DNA of 64,000 nucleotides from Trebouxia sp. TZW2008 (taxonomy: Eukaryota > Chlorophyta > Trebouxiophyceae > Trebouxiales > Trebouxiaceae). The notes under the pieces were generated by a model. The model had not been told where the DNA came from. It made no database searches and saw only the letters and a list, made by a program, of their open reading frames with translations. The translations under genes were made by a program, and so were the position numbers. Positions 35,301 through 45,646 of this stretch are shown one piece after another (position 1 is the first letter of the stretch; the number at the start of each line of letters is the position of its first letter). The stretch covers positions 380 to 64,379 of the forward strand of contig BDIU01000374.1 in assembly GCA_002118135.1 (NCBI GenBank), in the 5' to 3' direction.

Positions 35301-35949
35301 CAGAGCACGGCTGCTGAATTCTTTCTTGGCCAAGCTTCAGTTGGCCGCATCTGCTGTCCTGAGACACCTCAGACACATCTGCCTTTGATGATCTACACTC
35401 CATTGTGTCATCTCTCTCTTTCTCTCTCTTGTGTTTTGGCACTGCAACTCAAGACAGCACATGATGTTCATTGCACTGCAAGGACAGCGGCTACTTTGAC
35501 GTGTTTGCAAGCACGGTGATGAATTGGTTGCTACTGCTGTCAATTGTTCAGCAGTCACTTGTTTGAGGCACAGGCTGGACCCCCTTATAGATCAACTTTC
35601 TGCTGGTTGTTGCTTCAGGGCAGCACTTCCAAGCTGCCTCTATGGACAGAGGCTTTTTCTGTGCTTGTTGATGGTGTAGACTCTTCTTTTCCTTTTTGCA
35701 GGTCGAGCAATCATAGGCAGGCCAAGGCAAACAAGCAGCCAAGCACAAAGACAGAAGCGCACAAACAAGCCTAGCAGCTCAACGTCAAATGCTTCAGCTG
35801 CACAAAAGGGGCCTCGTACCAGCCGAAGGGTGGGCTCTCAATGTCCTTGTCAGTCTGTACGTACAACACAAGGCTCAAACTTCCTGCAAATACTTGGCTG
35901 TCAGGCTGTTGAGCCTGTTTGCCACTCATATAAGTCACTCAGAGCCTGA
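29357..35949 (+). CDS. Secretory-pathway coiled-coil protein with one C-terminal membrane helix (10 exons)
   Basis: Exons: 29357-29467, 29542-29595, 29669-29740, 29811-29915, 30531-30659, 31473-31643, 32231-32449, 33169-33321, 34177-34369, 35702-35949. Phase 0 holds at nearly all junctions, giving about 484 aa. Residues 1-25 form a signal peptide (LGLALVLLVGQAAYVHA). A long heptad-like Lys/Glu/Gln/Ala region follows, then SSWTPHWLEARL, a His/Lys-rich part, KKYRPLQPYARKPYTTW, and a helix ending VAVRLVLAVFGILG, with a basic Ser/Gln-rich tail. This order (signal, coiled coil, WxPHWL motif, membrane helix, basic tail) recalls the plant 'myosin heavy chain-related' AT2G24420/AT4G31340 proteins, whose role I do not know. 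Family assignment is by memory of layout and short motifs. The C-terminal exon may be further spliced. Confidence 0.65.
30275..30455 (+). repeat. Two upstream copies of the start of coiled-coil exon 5
   Basis: GTGCAGGCAAGCGTGACTGG (30281) and CGCAGGCAAGTGTCACTGGG (30403) repeat the exon start at 30531 with its acceptor. The 30281 copy also continues into CAGGTGCTCAAGA-like sequence. Confidence 0.9.
31200..31415 (+). repeat. Two upstream copies of the start of coiled-coil exon 6
   Basis: CATGCAGGCTGCTGAGAAGG occurs at about 31208 and, with one change, at 31336, before the functional exon at 31473. The following AAEKDxGNLQ peptide and VAKL codons stay open in both copies. Confidence 0.95.
32015..32130 (+). 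repeat. Short upstream copies of the start of coiled-coil exon 7
   Basis: TTGCAGACTGAAGCCAA (32026) and TTGCAGGCTGAGGCCAAAGC (32106) precede the true start TCTGCAGGCTGAAGCCAAAG near 32225. Confidence 0.85.
32850..33140 (+). repeat. Two upstream copies of coiled-coil exon 8
   Basis: The motif FHTxKQLxPHL recurs at about 32866-32910, 33025-33070 and in the functional exon 33169-33321. The first copy also keeps the GGCAGGCxTGGCTxGCCAGC stretch. Confidence 0.93.
33695..33765. repeat. 75-bp dispersed repeat, copy 1
   Basis: The core GACTGTACATACCTAGCAAAG and the end AGCATGCGTT match 38745-38820 and, reversed, 57785-57850. The function is unknown; it may be part of a longer decayed element. Confidence 0.6.
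33771..33921 (+). mobile_element. MITE, pogo/Tc1-mariner-like, copy 2
   Basis: 151 bp with ends CAGTAAACTCTCCTTG and AGAGAGTTAACTG, flanked by TA at 33769-33770 and 33922-33923 (target duplication). Internal GTCCTTACATCAAxxTTGTCC words are shared with the copies at 21503, 41600 and 34516. Confidence 0.85.
34516..34640 (+). mobile_element. Decayed MITE-family fragment, copy 4
   Basis: Shares CTGTCCTTACAxxAAATxGTC, CTCAGAGGGACCAGTGCAG and TTTTGTCCTTGCAT with the MITE interior. The terminal CAGT ends are lost. Confidence 0.65.
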
Positions 35950-36696
35950 TGGCTCGCTCATTAGAGTCAAGGCGATGTCCAAAAATGTTACCAGAAGCGC
36001 AAGAGCAATCGTCTGTCAGGCACAAGGCACATGCATTTGACTGTACAGTCCATGAATGGTTGCAGCTGGCGTTGTGTCTGCATTTGCAAGCTTTGTTCAT
36101 GTCTGCAAGCATGCCAAGCTCTTGTCAGGTAACAGATGCATGTCCCAAGAATTTAATTGAAGCTCAAACATGAATGTGATTGCTGTTTGTCTCTGCATTC
36201 ATAGCTGCATATGTCTCATCAGGGCAAATGGCTGGTAGTATGATCTGCGCATGTGATCTGAAGTTCTGGATGCAGTGATGCAGGCAAGCACTGGCAAGAT
36301 CATCACCGAAGGCGACGAGAGCATAAGAGTGCCTTGAAAGGCATCTAGCAAAAGTGCAGGGTTTACTCCATCTCATGCCGTCCTACATCTTGGGTCTGCA
36401 GCGGTACTTGTGCAGCAGCTGCTGCTGACAAATGATTGCGATGCTGCTGCAACGACACTTGCATGTATACCTGCCCACGGCTCGCTTGGTATGCCCAAAG
36501 TGTAAATCACTTGACCACACGTGCGCTCGAAAGACAGGCATCAATAAGTGAATCAATAGGCGATTGCGTGTAGATGCATTGCCTTGAACACGAGATTCTT
36601 TGACCCAAGCATTGCAGGATCTGTTTCACTACGTCATAGATTGTGCATGCAGGCACATGCTAGACACAATGAAATGTAGCAAAGCAAAATGTCAAC
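35950..36696. other. Convergent intergenic region
   Basis: Lies between the stop of the coiled-coil gene and the last exon I can trace of the small minus-strand gene. A minus-strand open frame at 36164-36376 could be another exon of that gene, but no phase-consistent splice was found. Nothing else is recognised. Confidence 0.4.
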
Positions 36697-37218
36697 CGTA
36701 GGCATCAAGTTGCTGCTCTGCCAATGTAGCCCTGGTCTGACTGACGCCCCTCTGCTGCAACCGCAAGATTTCGGTTGCACTTTACGAGTTCCGACTGCAA
36801 TTACTATGATATAATGTTACGCAATGATAATCATTGGCACCTGTTACGTATTGCTGTGAAGGCCCTAGTGTGGCGTTCAGCAGAATCTGAGCTTGCTGTC
36901 TCAAGACGTACAGTGTGCCCAGTTCGATCAAAACGATGACCAGGGAAATGCCCAAACAAGTCATGAACGCAAGAACAACCTGCACACACACAAATCAAGC
37001 TGAAAAGGAGGCAGACCAGCGTCGATAATTGGTAATTTTACGTTATTTTTGCGTCATAGGCATGTAGGCGTTACGCGGAGTGCGTCTTTGCGACCAGGCT
37101 GGCCTCCGCGATCTGCGTAGTCGTACGCCAACGCACACCGCAGCTCAGTCGTATAGCGCAGAGCGCGCTCAGAAGCCAAACGCTGGGATTTTATGGGAAG
37201 TCCGCAATCGAGTTGCAT
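36697..37218 (-). CDS. Small unidentified membrane protein, partial model (3 exons traced)
   Basis: Exons 37218-37075 and 36979-36848 join in phase 0 through GTAACG/GTGCAG sites, and a third possible exon is 36754-36697. The second exon encodes a strong hydrophobic helix (LGISLVIVLIELGTLYVL) after a basic N-terminal part. No family is recognised and the 3' end is not found. The start ATG at 37218 faces away from the helicase start at 37287, only 68 bp away, so the two probably share a promoter. The model rests on splice phase and hydrophobicity only; it could be a chance ORF. Confidence 0.35.
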
Positions 37219-37286
37219 GACTGCTGCTTGACTGCGTCTGTTGCAGATCACTTGCGCCGCACTTTTAGGGCGTTTGCTTGCTCAAG
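37219..37286. promoter_or_regulatory. 68-bp bidirectional start-codon gap
   Basis: This is the interval between the minus-strand ATG at 37218 and the helicase ATG at 37287. If both starts are right, the two 5' UTRs and promoters must overlap the opposite gene. Confidence 0.35.
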
Positions 37287-40200
37287 ATGGCGGTGTGCAC
37301 ATTTGAAAGCATGACAACTCTGTCGGTACCTACACTGAACGTTTTGAAAACACTGAATTTTGCAAGCCCAACTCCAGTCCAAGAAGCTGTTATTCCTGTG
37401 TTTTGCGGCAACAAGGATGTCGCCGTAGACGCCTGCACTGGATCTGGAAAGACTTTGGCATTTGTGATCCCTGTCGCAGAGAAGTTGCGCAAACTTGATG
37501 AGCCTCTAAGCAAGCACCAGGTGAGTTGTGAGCTTGGCGCACTTAAAAGCTCAACCAGTTCATTTTATAAGCTCAACCAGTTCAACTTATGAGACAACAT
37601 TGTCGAACATCTCAGTATGTTATGACGGCAGGTTGGAGCTGTGATCGTCTCTCCGACACGTGAGTTGGCTGGGCAGATATACACTGTAGCAGAGCCATTC
37701 TGGGCAAGCATTCCAGACATCAAGCCCCTCCTGCTTGTTGGCGGCACGTAAGTCACTCAATTCTGCTCAAACCCACACCCTCAGCACTGCTCAAGTGCGG
37801 CACTTTCATCGCTCTTCCAGTTCCCTTTGCATTTCCTTGCATAGCGTCGATGGCACAGGCGCCTTGACACAATTCTGTCCATACTAATCATCATCAATTG
37901 TATTGTGCACCGGTAGGCTTAATTCTGTAGCACAGGCTTTGATACACTTCATATATCAAATGTAATTTGTCGTATTCAAAGGTACACTTGAATAAAATGC
38001 AATGCAGCTGACTCAGCTTCTGGCTGCAGACACGTTGCGTCAGACATTGCAAAGTTTACGACGCAAGGTGCCAATGTGTTGATTGGCACTCCTGGGAGGC
38101 TGCTTGACATCATGCAGCAGAGCACAGCCATGACTCTCAAGAGGCTTGAGGTGTTTGTGTTGGATGAGGCCGATCGGCTGCTTGACATGGGATTTAGAAA
38201 GCAGCTGGATGCAATCATGCAGAAGCTGCCAAAGCAGCGCCGAACAGGTGCCATTCAGCTCGCACTGCTGGCCCATCAGTCACATCAGTTTTGCATGCAA
38301 GCAAATCCACTCAGGCATGGTGTCATTCCTTTCATTCATTGCCCTGTCAACAGCAACGAGCCTTGGCAGATAGATTTGGTGTGTGCGTCAGCCACCTGCT
38401 TGTTGTGCAACAAAGCATAAAGAGTATGTTGACAGACTTTCCAGCAGACGCATCATTTGACATGCAACAGTAGTGCTTATGAGCCAGAACAACTTTTGAC
38501 TCTCCAGCTGCTCTTGTGCCTTGCATCTGTTGTGCTGTTTCAGTAAAGCACTGGTTGCCACGCAAGGAACGCATCCTGTCAGCCCTGCAGCAAGTGAATG
38601 CTGGTCAGGTGTCAGCCACACGGCTGCGACGAGCTGAATGCCTCTGCCTGTGTCCAGCTGGGCGCTTCAAGCTGTCATACATATAAAGATCACTGGCACA
38701 GTTATTCAGTGCATCTGAAGTGGTCCAGCATTTGCACAGACTAGGATGCTGAAAGACAATTGCTTGCTGACTATACGTACCTAGCAAGGCCTCTGAGCCC
38801 AAGTAGTATGCGTTGGTATGTATGTATGTATGTGCACAAGTTCAAGCTGTAGCAATGCGTGCAGGATTGTTCTCTGCCACCCAGACTGAAGCTGTGGTGC
38901 AGCTGGCGCGCGCTGGCTTGCGTAATGCAGTACGCATAAAAGTGGCTGTCATGCCATCTGCTCAGCAGCTGCATGACAACAACCAGGCGGGAAAGCAGGA
39001 TGTCAAACCCACGCCAGCTCAGCGCACGCCATCCAGTCTGGAAATACAGTATCAGATTTGTGACCATGTACAGAAGTTGCAGCAACTGGTGCAGTTCATA
39101 CAGGTGTGCGCAGACAGTCTCTTGCTGTTTTTGCTGTCGCCTGCAGCCTGGTCATTATCCAGCATGAGGTGTTACTGTGCGTTGTGCAGATGTGCCTTCT
39201 TCCCATTTTGTCCTGAATGGGCCGTGCTGTGCTGCGCTGCGCTGCTAGGCTTGCTGATGCAGTTCTGCAACATCCCACAACACTTATTCATCAACTCTTA
39301 GACTCCTGTTGTGCAGGCCCATGCAAACGACATAGTCATCGTCTACTTCCTGACCTGTGCTGTAGTGAACTTCTTTCCTGCAGCGCTCACTCAGCTTTCT
39401 GGACTGGCCAATAAATCATGTTCCATAGCTTCATGTTTGTTGTTGTGCAGGCACATGCAGACGACAAAGTCATTGTCTACTTCCTGACCTGTGCCTCAGT
39501 GGACTTCTTTTCAGCAGCTCTGGCTCAGCTGCCTCAACACATCATTATACATAGCTTCGTGGATCTGTGTCTTGCAGGCACATGCAGACGACAAAGTCAT
39601 CGTTTATTTCCTGACCTGTGCCTCAGTAGACTTCTTTTCGACAGCGCTGGCTCAGCTGCCCCACATGGCCAGTGCCAAGCTGTTTGCGCTGCATGGCAAA
39701 ATGAAGCAGGCAGCGAGAGAAGGCGTCATGGCGTCTTACACCAGCAGCACTGCAGGTACTACCTCAGGCTATGCTGCTTTTAGCACCTTGTCTGCTGTTG
39801 TTGAGATCTGATGCAATTGCTGCCGCTGTCATCATACAGGCTCAATGTGCAGTCTCTGCTGTAGATTGGCGTCAGTCGCCTGCTTGCTGTTGTTCACACG
39901 CTTCACCTGATGCACATTACTTGCCAATTCGCTGCTTTTGGCAAATTATCTGAACAAAATTTTATGCCCCGCAGCTGTTGTTGTCTGTGCACGGACGTGG
40001 CAGCAACAGGATTGGACATTTCAGGTGTCAGTTGGGGTTTGAAGTACAACCCCCTCACGGCCCCCCACCCCATTGACATGAAATGAGCATGGGTTCAAGT
40101 CCCATCTCAGCCAATTTTCTCTTTATGAGCATCAGCTTTTTGCTCTGCAGGCTGCTTGCTGTGCACAGATGTGGCAGCTAGGGGACTGGACATTCCAGGG

Positions 40201-43178
40201 GTCAGCTGAATTCTGCAATACGACCCCACTCAAGACCTCCCTCACACCCCTGCACCCCACAAACATTGTATGAGCATGAGATTCAAAGCCAGGTGACTTT
40301 TCACATGTACAACGCTTCCTTTATTTATTCGCAGGCTGTTTACTGTGCACAGATGTAGCAGCAAGAGGGTTGGATATCCCAGGGGTCAGCTGGATCTTGC
40401 AGTACGACCCCCCTCAAGACCCCTCCACCTTTGTGCACAGGGTGGGCCGCACTGCCCGCATGGGGCGTTCTGGCAATGCCCTGGTCATGCTGCTGCCCCA
40501 TGAGGAGCCCTACGTCGACTTCCTTAAAATGCGTAAGGTACCAAGACATGCTTCCAGGCGCTCCCATGTCAGCACAAAGCAGGCGTGCCTACTTGTGCAC
40601 AAATTCTGCAGACTGGTTCCGTGAGCCTTCCAGCAGGCACAAAGCGTTGTCTAAGTGTTGCAATGGCAGTTTCCTAGAGGTCCTGCTGCCTCATGAAGAG
40701 CCCTACATAGACTTTCTGACGCTGCGCAAGATACTGTAGCAGATTCTGTTGCAGCCTGGTGACGTGATGGTGATATTGTTGCTCTGTAAGGATGTCGCGC
40801 GCTCCTTCAGAAGCTGTGCAGATTATCCTAAATTGTTACTGCCATGGTGAATTTGACTCAAACAATTTGTGCAGCTTTGGGCGCATTTGCAGCGAGTTCT
40901 ATCAGAACCCTTGCTGCATCAGTAAAACACTTGAATGCTGGTCCGGTTGTACAAGCTATCAGACTGACACGCCAGGATACCAGACGCCAGGTTGCTGGAG
41001 ATCAGGTCGCGTGGGACCTTACAATGAAACCCTTCAGGAACCCTAGGCAAGACACAGCTTGGGCTCACACACCTAGCATTTGCGCCGGAATGTGTAACAT
41101 GTTCTTGTGATCATGTCATCATACCAGCAGGTTGCTTTGCAGGTGCCCATGAAAGAAGAGCCTCTGAGCGTTGCCGATCAAGAAGTCCAGACCACCTTCA
41201 GAAGGCTGTCAGAACAGGACCGTGACGTCATGGAAAAGGCTGTCAAGGCGTTTGTGTCATTTGTGAGAGCCTACAAAGAGCATCAGTGCAGGTCAGTGAC
41301 TATCTGGCATGTTCATACAATCCCTGAGCTTCAGACACACATGTCACTCATGGCCTTTGTGTAGTTGTACAAGCCTACATTGAGCATTACTGCAGGTTTG
41401 TGTTGATGCAGCAACAGTAATCAGATCTGGCAGTCCGCTTGATGCCTGACTTTTGGATCAAAGCATCAGGGATATCATTTTGGGCTGGTGATTTGGCACT
41501 GTCAGGACAGCACAAAGTTGGCATGTTTGTGAATGAGCTCATCTGCTGCTGTCCCCAAAACAGCTTGACACTGCTGTGTCTATGAATCTGCTGTGTGTAC
41601 AGTAACTTCTCCTGTAAGGACACTTGATGTAAGGACAATTTTGATGTAAGGACAATGCAATTGGAAACCAATCACTGTGTTCTGGCCGCAATGGCACCTC
41701 TCAGCAAGGACGATTTGGTGAAGGGAGAACTTTCTTGGTGAAGAAAGCAATCATTACAAAGGGAATTCACTGTATTTGGTTTGTGGAAAGCAAGATCAAG
41801 CTCTGACGCGCTGAACCTACAGAGCTGTGGTGTAGGATATTCATGCAAGCAGAGGCCTCATTTGCCAAATATCGTTGTTTAAGTTTGTGTTTGTGATACT
41901 CCAAATTCTGGTGCAGGTTCATTTTCAGGCTGGCAGACTTGGATTTGGCCCAGCTGGGAACTGCCCTGGGGCTATTGCACCTGCCCAAGATGCCTGAAAT
42001 GCGCAGGGCCAAGCAAGGACTCAAGGGCTTCCTTCCCTCTGATGTCAATCCTGATGATGTGAAGGTACAGCTCACTTTGAGAAAAAAATTTCCCTCTGGT
42101 TAAGTTCTGCGTTAGTTGTCCTGTGGCCAGTTTAAGTTGCACCCCACCAAGCCCACAGGATTGCAGTACACATGTCCAACTTTCTGGCTGTTGAATGCTA
42201 CAGAGCAGTTGAAAGAGGTACCCGCTGAGCTGCCCAGTATGACTTGCCAACAGCAACTGGCATCTTTGCTGATTGAGGATTGTTTCAAAAGCCAAGTTAA
42301 AGAAGATTTGCGTGACAGAGATAACACAAAAAAGCAACTGACTTTTGCATGCATCCACTCATAGAGGTTGGGTCACGGTATAGACTGTCACAGGACTTGG
42401 GCCACACACACCTAGCACATGTGATGGAATGTGAAACAATAACAATCATCCTTACTATTGTTATCATTGTTATTTTTATTGCTGCTATGATTATCACTAT
42501 CACTATCATCATCATTATCATTATTATTATTATTCTTCTTCTTCTTATTCTTATTCTTATTACTGTAAATGCACTGGTTGCAGTACAAGGACAAGGCACG
42601 GCAGAAGCAGCGGCAGAACACCCTCAAGTTGCAGCTGGCAAAGCAGCAGAACCCAGCAGGCAAAGTTCAAAAGAGCAGCAAATCAAAGGCTCGACATGCA
42701 CAGCAGGCACCTGCCAAGAAGCTGCCGGCAGCTAAGCGGCGGCTGCTGGAGTCACATCAGGATGAGGCATCATTTGCTGATGACTACAGGCAACTGAAGA
42801 AGCTGAAGAACGGCCGCATTTCAGAGGTAGGGCTTTTGTCAGCATGTGCTTGGTTTGCTGATGTCTGTTCTTCAGCTACTTGCGGAACTTTGGTCAGCTG
42901 AAGATGATGAAGAATGGTCAAACGGCTCAGCATGATGCTGGATTTGCATCAGGACGCCAATCATTGTTGCACTACCTGAAATGCAAAAGTCACAGTTGCA
43001 ATTTCAACCCAATGGGAAGGCCAACCAGCACTTTTGCAGGCTTCTTGTTACTGCGGCATGCTGTGTTTTGTCAAGACGAAATGATCATCTCAACACTTTT
43101 CTGAGCTGTGCTGTATGTGCCCTGCAGCATCAATTCAACCAGCATTTGGGCATTTCCAGCGACAGCGAAGGTGACTAA
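37287..43178 (+). CDS. SPB4: DEAD-box ATP-dependent rRNA helicase, SPB4/DDX55/RH18 type (10 exons)
   Basis: Nucleolar helicase expected to act in 60S subunit assembly. Exons: 37287-37520, 37632-37747, 38030-38247, 38865-39103, 39578-39755, 40335-40537, 41143-41291, 41917-42064, 42584-42826, 43128-43178; phases agree, giving 592 aa, close to SPB4 length. All helicase motifs are present in order: Q motif (PTPVQ), I (ACTGSGKT), Ia (PTRELAGQ), Ib (TPGR), II ([10 protein letters not shown]), III (SATQ), IV ([10 protein letters not shown]), V (ARGLDIPGV) and VI ([10 protein letters not shown]). The part after motif VI ([23 protein letters not shown]) matches the C-terminal domain typical of the SPB4 group. 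A Lys/Gln-rich tail ends in SSDSEGD. The start was chosen as the first ATG of the exon carrying the Q motif; MTTLS, eight codons on, is the alternative. Confidence 0.96.
38745..38820. repeat. 75-bp dispersed repeat, copy 2
   Basis: GCTGACTATACGTACCTAGC, AAGGCCTCTGAGCCCAA and TAGTATGCGTT match the reversed copy at 57785-57850 and, more weakly, 33695-33765. It sits in intron 3 of the helicase and is followed by a short (TATG)n tract. Confidence 0.75.
39310..39535 (+). repeat. Two upstream copies of the start of helicase exon 5
   Basis: Acceptor-plus-exon copies start at about 39318 and 39451, before the functional one at 39578. All read GCxCATGCAxACGACAxAGTC and then motif IV codons (VYFLTCA). 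The first has lost the SVDFF codons; the second stays open through ALAQLP. Confidence 0.95.
39968..40740 (+). repeat. Copies on both sides of helicase exon 6
   Basis: Two decayed copies of the 5' half (39974-40040 and 40151-40230) precede exon 6, each with CAG acceptors and motif V codons such as VAATGLDIS and [10 protein letters not shown]. One copy of the 3' half follows (40672-40737, peptide [12 protein letters not shown]). Confidence 0.95.
41020..41112 (+). mobile_element. SINE/LINE-tail-like dispersed element, copy 2
   Basis: GCTTGGGCTCACACACCTAGCA and GCCGGAATGTGTAAC match the family core. It lies in intron 6 of the helicase. Confidence 0.5.
41600..41772 (-). mobile_element. MITE, pogo/Tc1-mariner-like, copy 3 (reverse)
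   Basis: 173 bp with ends CAGTAACTTCTCCTG and GGGAATTCACTG, flanked by TA at 41598-41599 and 41773-41774. Internal TGATGTAAGGACAATxxxAxT words are the reverse complement of those in copies 1 and 2. It lies in helicase intron 7. Confidence 0.85.
42366..42560 (+). mobile_element. SINE/LINE-tail-like dispersed element, copy 3, with AT-rich tail
   Basis: GGACTTGGGCCACACACACC, TAGCACATGTGATGGAATGTG, then about 120 bp of (ATT/ATC/CTT)n ending just upstream of the exon 9 acceptor of the helicase. The simple-sequence tail after the conserved core suggests a retroposon 3' end. Confidence 0.6.
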
Positions 43179-45394
43179 GAGGGATTGGCTCCGGCTTAGT
43201 CAGCCACCAGGAAATGGAGAGGTAAATTTTTTCAAAGCAATGATCCTGATTTCGGTTTTGCCGTGCTGTATTTGTGACTTTGTCCCCAAAATGCAGGTGC
43301 TTTCAACAGACTAACACTGTCTTTGCACCTTCTGTTTGCCAGAAATGGACGCTGACACAACATTGAGCCATGTATTGCCTATCTGAGGGTTTTGCAATTT
43401 TAAATATGTGCATTCTCTTGTGCATGATACAACAATGTCAAACATGCAGCGCAAGAAGTGTTGAACCCAGACTCACGCTTGTTGATAGCATGTTGTATGC
43501 AAAAATTGGAAGATTCAGCTTGTCAAAAAGCCTCATCTTCTGAACTAATTCCAAAGCTGTTTTGTTCCCTTTTCTATGCGCACAGAAATTTGCTCACCTG
43601 CGTTCTGCCTCTCAACGTTTGCACCACCATTGCACATTTGCTGTTGTTTGGATTCAGATGCATATACTTTGCAGATGGCACAAGATGGCTGCACAGCATT
43701 GTAAATGGCTCCTAAGTAGCTTCTTTGGGAAACAGAGACAGGCCTGCCAAGTCGCTCTATATGTCTGTCGATAAATGCATGGATGCATGTGTGGATTGTA
43801 CATTGAGCGCTCCTCACATAGGTCTAGGGGACGTGAGTCCACATTCAACTCATGCTGTCAGGGCTTGATCAGCATTAGCCACTTGAGGCAAACGCCAGAG
43901 GCAAAGAGCAAGAAGCTGGGCATATGTGCAAGGACATACTCTTTGAGGCTAGTTTCGGCAATGAGATGTAGCAATGCCATGCAGCAGAATATCTGCAGTA
44001 TGCTGAAAGAGAAGGAGCAGGAGGAAGCAAACCAAGTCCTGAAGAGCAAGAGTGCTGTGCAACAAGGCGCAGCTGCCTGTATACCTAACAGGATCAGGCC
44101 TAGCATCACATCATCCTCTGCAAACGCTAATCACTTGAACACAGGATGGTTTGACAAAGCATCCTGCAGCTTGCGAAGCAATCAGAGGAAGCATGTGGAA
44201 GCCGTAAAGGACAGCTTGTATTGCACTTGTGATTGCACACAGGCCAGCTCAACATGATTTCCATGAGATGGGCATCAAGCATCCTTATTGTGATGCTCAA
44301 AATAAGTCAACTTGGAGAGGACTTGGGCCACACACACCTAGCACATGTGCTGGAAAGTCCCAACAAGAAAATTACTGTTATGACAGGGCCGCTCAAGCCA
44401 GCGAAGTGATTGTGTTGATGCCATTCAGAGCTGCAGCAGCTTCACCCTATTGTCACGGGTCCACTTTGTGTGCTTGAGCAAAATGTATGTTACAGCGTCT
44501 GCTGAGGCAAAGCATAGTTACTGTAGCAGCGCGATGTCAGCCTAAATTAGAGGGACTGCTGTTGATCAGACCAGCATCAAACCTCAAGCAAACGTTTTTT
44601 CTTGAAACCAGCCTGCAGTTGCTGTCTCAGCAGGCTACTTCCCGTGGAGCTGAGTGCCAGAAGTGGCAACAACAAATGTCTGAGTGTATTAGTGTTGCCT
44701 CTGCAGAAGTCGCAATGTTGTGCTTGTGATGAGACAATGACTTGCCTGCTTGAGACCTCATGGCGTCGATATCAATGTCTAAGCTCCCATGCAGCATGAA
44801 AAATCATTCACGAGCCGCTGCACCTGTCAAATTTCACTGTACTCACTAATAGTGAGTCGTATATACGTTCGACATAAAGCCTGCATTGTCATAGTGTATA
44901 AGGCGTAGACATTTCCAGCGATGCATTGTGTAAGTCGAGCCTGCAACCAAAGTGCAGGCGTGGATTTGCACATATCAAATGTTGCCAGACATGCACGTGC
45001 TGCTATGTTGTCTGAAGCTAATTCGAGATCAGTCATGGCTGAAAGTGAGGTTCTTCAGTACTTTTGGCAGGCATGACATGCGTTGACAGGCCGTGCTGAC
45101 ATTACACATCTGCCACCATATGTTACAGGAGCAAATCCAGGTTGCCTGCAGTGTCAACTTGAGTAACTGCACCAGACGGTGCTGATGCTCTTAAGCTAAC
45201 ACAACCAGGATCTTGTATGCCTGAGCTCATGCAAATCTCACACCAACTGGCAATAAGTGTCATCCCTGCTGACAACTCTGCTGACGCTGTCTGTCCAAAA
45301 TCACTCTGAATAAGATAGTATGATGCAATAGCGCTAACTTTGCCCAGTTGCAGTTTAACCTGTTTTGCTATGTCGACAGCAACGTCAGCAACAT
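43179..45394. other. Intergenic region between the helicase and the 54-aa gene
   Basis: 2.2 kb with no gene I can support. A 160-codon plus-strand frame at 43775-44257 lacks recognisable domains and overlaps a dispersed repeat; a 144-codon minus frame at 45123-45557 runs across the small gene in a different frame. The only structure seen is the dispersed element at 44262-44390. Confidence 0.6.
44262..44390 (+). mobile_element. SINE/LINE-tail-like dispersed element, copy 4
   Basis: GATGCTCAAAATAAGTCAAC, GAGAGGACTTGGGCCACACAC and CTAGCACATGTGCTGGAAAGT. The first word also matches copy 1 (GATGCTCAGAACAAGTCAGC at about 22639), so similarity extends over about 100 bp. Confidence 0.65.
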
Positions 45395-45646
45395 TCAGTT
45401 TGTGACCTTTCCACCTTCCTCCCTCTGGTTCAACATGACCTTGTACAAGCCATAGGAAAATGTCGATCCAACTGTCACCAGCAGAAGATATTGCTGCAGC
45501 AGTCAAGCAGATGTCAGCAGTTGCAGCTGTTGCAGTTTGCAAGGCAGAACACTGCATCTCGCAAGCAATGTGTTACTCACGTGAGAGTGCTTCCATTGGT
45601 AAGGAGTCCATGGGGCCTCCCAGAAGTTCTTAACTGGGTCAGGCAT
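45395..45646 (-). CDS. 54-aa single-pass membrane protein, unidentified (2 exons)
   Basis: Exon 1 is 45646-45581 (22 codons, donor CAC followed by GTGAGT). Exon 2 is 45493-45395 (32 codons and TGA). The junction is phase 0 at a CTGCAG acceptor. The protein begins MPDPVKNFWEAPWTPYQW, has one short hydrophobic helix (YLLLVTVGSTFSYGLY) and ends in a charged tail (NQREEGGKVTN). The layout, a tryptophan-rich N-terminus before one helix in about 50-60 residues, is that of small accessory subunits of mitochondrial respiratory complexes, but I cannot name a family and this is inference. A CAG acceptor 9 bases before the ATG suggests an upstream non-coding exon. It is transcribed away from CPSF160. 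Confidence 0.5.

Noticed and set aside
36164..36376. 70-codon minus-strand ORF as a further exon of the small membrane-protein gene
   Set aside because: No acceptor in the required phase and a stop directly upstream; left unassigned.
40089..40112. A T-arm-like hairpin (ATGGG, TTCAAGT loop, CCCAT) followed by CTCAGCCA
   Set aside because: No matching acceptor 5' strand, D-arm or anticodon arm within 80 bases upstream; the segment is intronic and repeated in decayed form nearby.
43775..44257. 160-codon ORF between the helicase and the 54-aa gene
   Set aside because: No domain, atypical composition and overlap with a dispersed repeat at 44262; no splice or homology support.
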